Shown here in pieces: positions 61,782 through 64,000 of a DNA stretch of 64,000 nucleotides. The translations under genes and the position numbers were made by a program. Source of the DNA: Agroathelia rolfsii (taxonomy: Eukaryota > Basidiomycota > Agaricomycetes > Amylocorticiales > Amylocorticiaceae). The stretch lies in the NCBI GenBank assembly GCA_018343915.1, contig JABRWF010000007.1, positions 1,922,001-1,986,000 on the forward strand, read 5' to 3'. Under the pieces are notes generated by a model. That model saw nothing but the letters and a program-made list of their open reading frames with translations, did not search any database and was not told the DNA's origin. Each line of letters opens with the position of its first letter. The stretch's first letter is position 1.

Positions 61782-64000
61782 TCACGTCGCCTTCACGCGC
61801 CCGATCCAATCCGAATGCAATGACACCCAGGCCGAGCCAGCCTGACCGCCGAGGACGACGATGCCAGCGCTCTCCGCCTTGGCGATGTAGTTCTTGAACC
61901 GGTGTGAGGTGTTGGGAATCCCCGCGGCGGTGTAGACGTGTGGGTTCTTCTGCAAGATCTCTTGACCAAGGACTGTTCTCGGGACTCGTGGGTTGCCTTT
62001 GATTCTCGCATTCTCCAGCGTTGCTGCCAGAGTAGCATAGATGACGGGAATGGTGGATGTAGTAGCAGTGGGCATGCTGGGAGTCGGGGCTGGAGCAATA
62101 GGAGCAGTGAGGGGCGCTGGAGGCTTGGCAGCGGATGTGGTAGGAACTGTAACAGACTGAGTGGCTGCTCCTACTGCACTCGTAGATGATTGAGTAGCCG
62201 TTTTGGTAACTAATCCAGTATCGGGAACAGCCGCTATAGGCAATGTGGATTTCTCCGCCACAATAGGCGGCTTATATGTAGTGGCCTTTGAAGGTGGTTG
62301 ACCAGCGGACTCAACTGAGTTGGACTTCTGTCCGCTGGGAGCATTGGTGGTTGAAGAGGAGGACTTCGAAGACGTTGCTGCTTGACTTATCTGCGACACT
62401 GCAGTCGGCTTAATAACCGGTCGGACCGGAGGAGATGGAGACGAAGATTTGTTAGCACTCGGTGCTGCTTTAGTGGTAGTCTCGTTCGAGAGAATGATGA
62501 TTGATTGTGGCTTGTCGGTAGATGGATTCGCCTTAACAGAAGTAGCAGATGAACTACTTGCTGGGTGTGATGCACTTACTGGGGTGGCGGAAGTCGTGGT
62601 TCTGGGAGGAGAGACACTAGCGGCTCCATCAACCACGTTACCGGAGGACGCCACATTCAATGTGGGCTGTAGCTCCGTACTTGCAGCTGTCGCTGGTTTT
62701 GTCTCAGAAGTAACGCTCGTCATATTCGACTGCGGGGATGGTGTGATCGACAATGTCGAGGCCACAGCATCCTTCGCTGCGGCATCAGAGTCTGAGCCAG
62801 AGGACGAAGAGTCAGAAGCATATCCGTCGACAGAGACGTCGGCCAATGAAAAATTCGAGCATGACGCATGACCCGTTAGACTCTTTGTGGAATGAGCAGC
62901 CATGGAAGACGCCCTTGATAACTTCTTGTTCCCAAACATCAGACGCGGCATCCGTGAAATGGCGTTCAATAACGAAAACGATGAATTATCTTGTTGAGGG
63001 ACCGACGGTGGTGGTGATACTGGACGTCCCGGTCTTGGATGTGGCGATGGAGAGTTTGCTCGCAACGCACGGTTGAGCCGTTGGCCAACAGGCTCGCGAT
63101 GCATGGCCCTAGAGGGTCTCTCTTCGCTCTCGGTGGCTGCAAATGTTACCCGGCTTTGATTATTGATCAATAACGGTGCCATATGACTGAGTTCCAAGCT
63201 TAGGTCCGGATCACTCTCCGTATTCGTCTCAGGTTGCTCATTGGTCGGGGGCCTCACGTCCTCGGTATGTGGGTAAGAAACGGGATCAGGGAGAGAAGAT
63301 GGGAGAGCAGCAGTTGACGCAGACGCTTGCTTTTCAATAAACTCCGGCTCAATATCCGGTTCGACTTCGGCTGCTTCCTGAACATTCGGCACAATTACCG
63401 GAGCCGCAGCAGGCAACGAAGCCAAAGATGGTTGCTCTCTCTTCTCTGCCGAAGCAGCGATTGTAGTGGAAAGATTGACCGTCGAGGTAGCGCCGGCTAT
63501 TCCCAGGACGCTGTCCTCTGCTGAGGACCCAGTCGACGACGACATCATCGTGCTATCCGAATTCTGGGTGGACCTTCGGCTCGGAGGGCTAGGAAGACGC
63601 GCAACACCCAGAATCTCCTCCTCCCAATCGTGAAGGAATTGCGCTCGGTTAATGACCGAAGCATGAGCGGCGGATGGAGCAATCAATACGGTTTTGTATC
63701 CACGAAACCGCAATATCGACAAGATATAGGCAAAGTCTTTGTCGCCAGTAATGAGAACAATCACTGCTGGTGGATTATTATCCATAGCAAATAACATCAT
63801 ATCGACTGTTCGAATGTGAGAAAGACAGACCATTCATTAATTACGGCAAATACGCACCGAGCATCATCTTATCTGCTACTTCCTTGAATCCATTATGAGG
63901 TGTATGGGTGGTTGATGCGCCAGCGCACTGTAATTGAGAAAAAATTCGGGAAGAAGTCGATGATGGTTTCGACGAAGGTTTGACTTCGCCATAAACTTTG
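61782..64000 (-). CDS. NYN-domain protein with C-terminal winged-helix-like region (5' end outside window)
   Basis: NYN (PIN-like nuclease) domain protein related to MARF1/limkain-type factors. The gene enters from the right edge; the visible first exon (64000 to about 63860) gives KVYGEVKPSSKPSSTSSRIF and DKMML, and splices to VDMMLFAMD. The NYN core reads IVLITGDKDFAYILSILRFR, with the Asp cluster typical of the metal site. About 400 residues of Ser-, Thr-, Ala- and Pro-rich low-complexity sequence follow. The C-terminus (EILQKNPHVYTAAGIPNTSH, then FKNYIAKAESAGIVVLGGQA) resembles an OST-HTH/LOTUS winged helix and ends at 61782. RNA-related function is inferred; the N-terminal end is missing. 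Confidence 0.75.

Overview
The window is nuclear DNA of a filamentous basidiomycete, most likely an Agaricomycete. The reasons are: nearly every gene is split by many short introns of about 45-80 bases with GT..AG ends; the gene set is eukaryotic (NDC80, POLD2, ATG8, SMG6, HID1, STRAP); and there are fungus-specific families such as MHYT-type hybrid histidine kinases and three genes of the basidiomycete-type family I call DUF6593-like. Assignment below class level would be a guess. Only the two edge genes are cut.

Layout, left to right. 1-400: a probable last exon of an unrecognised gene. 1.1-4.4 kb: two tandem PLP-dependent serine/threonine dehydratases (374 and 380 residues), whose exons close in frame. 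4.5-4.9 kb: PET100, a cytochrome oxidase assembly factor. 5.2-8.7 kb: a membrane MHYT hybrid histidine kinase. 9.9-11.9 kb: glutamate decarboxylase. 12.4-13.2 kb: an ICMT-like membrane methyltransferase. 15.2-16.9 kb: POLD2. 17.0-20.5 kb: HID1, divergent from RAD57 (21.0-22.6 kb). 22.7-23.6 kb: a small multipass membrane protein. 24.3-24.9 kb: ATG8. 25.4-28.0 kb: an SPFH/band 7 protein. 29.0-30.7 kb: a seven-TM GPCR-like receptor. 30.9-31.8 kb: first DUF6593-like gene. 32.7-35.1 kb: NDC80, divergent from SMG6/EST1 (35.9-39.7 kb). 40.6-43.2 kb: second and third DUF6593-like genes.

43.5-52.4 kb is the accessory-looking part. It holds an aldo-keto reductase, a broken 5' end of a short-chain dehydrogenase (SDR), about 3 kb of AT-rich and simple-repeat DNA, and two intact tandem SDR genes. 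The three SDR loci share a promoter block as well as an N-terminal leader. 52.8-58.8 kb returns to ordinary genes: a hypothetical protein, STRAP and a SulP sulfate permease. 60.1-61.4 kb is mitochondrial TACO1. 61.8 kb to the right edge is the 3' part of a NYN-domain protein.

The genes are mostly independent housekeeping loci. Possible working groups are nitrogen/GABA metabolism (serine dehydratases, glutamate decarboxylase), mitochondrial complex IV biogenesis (PET100, TACO1) and the reductase cluster (AKR plus SDRs). No clearly new multi-gene system is evident. The most unusual structures are the SDR triplication with its decayed 5' copy, a probable GC-AG intron in one serine dehydratase, and the scattered DUF6593-like family.
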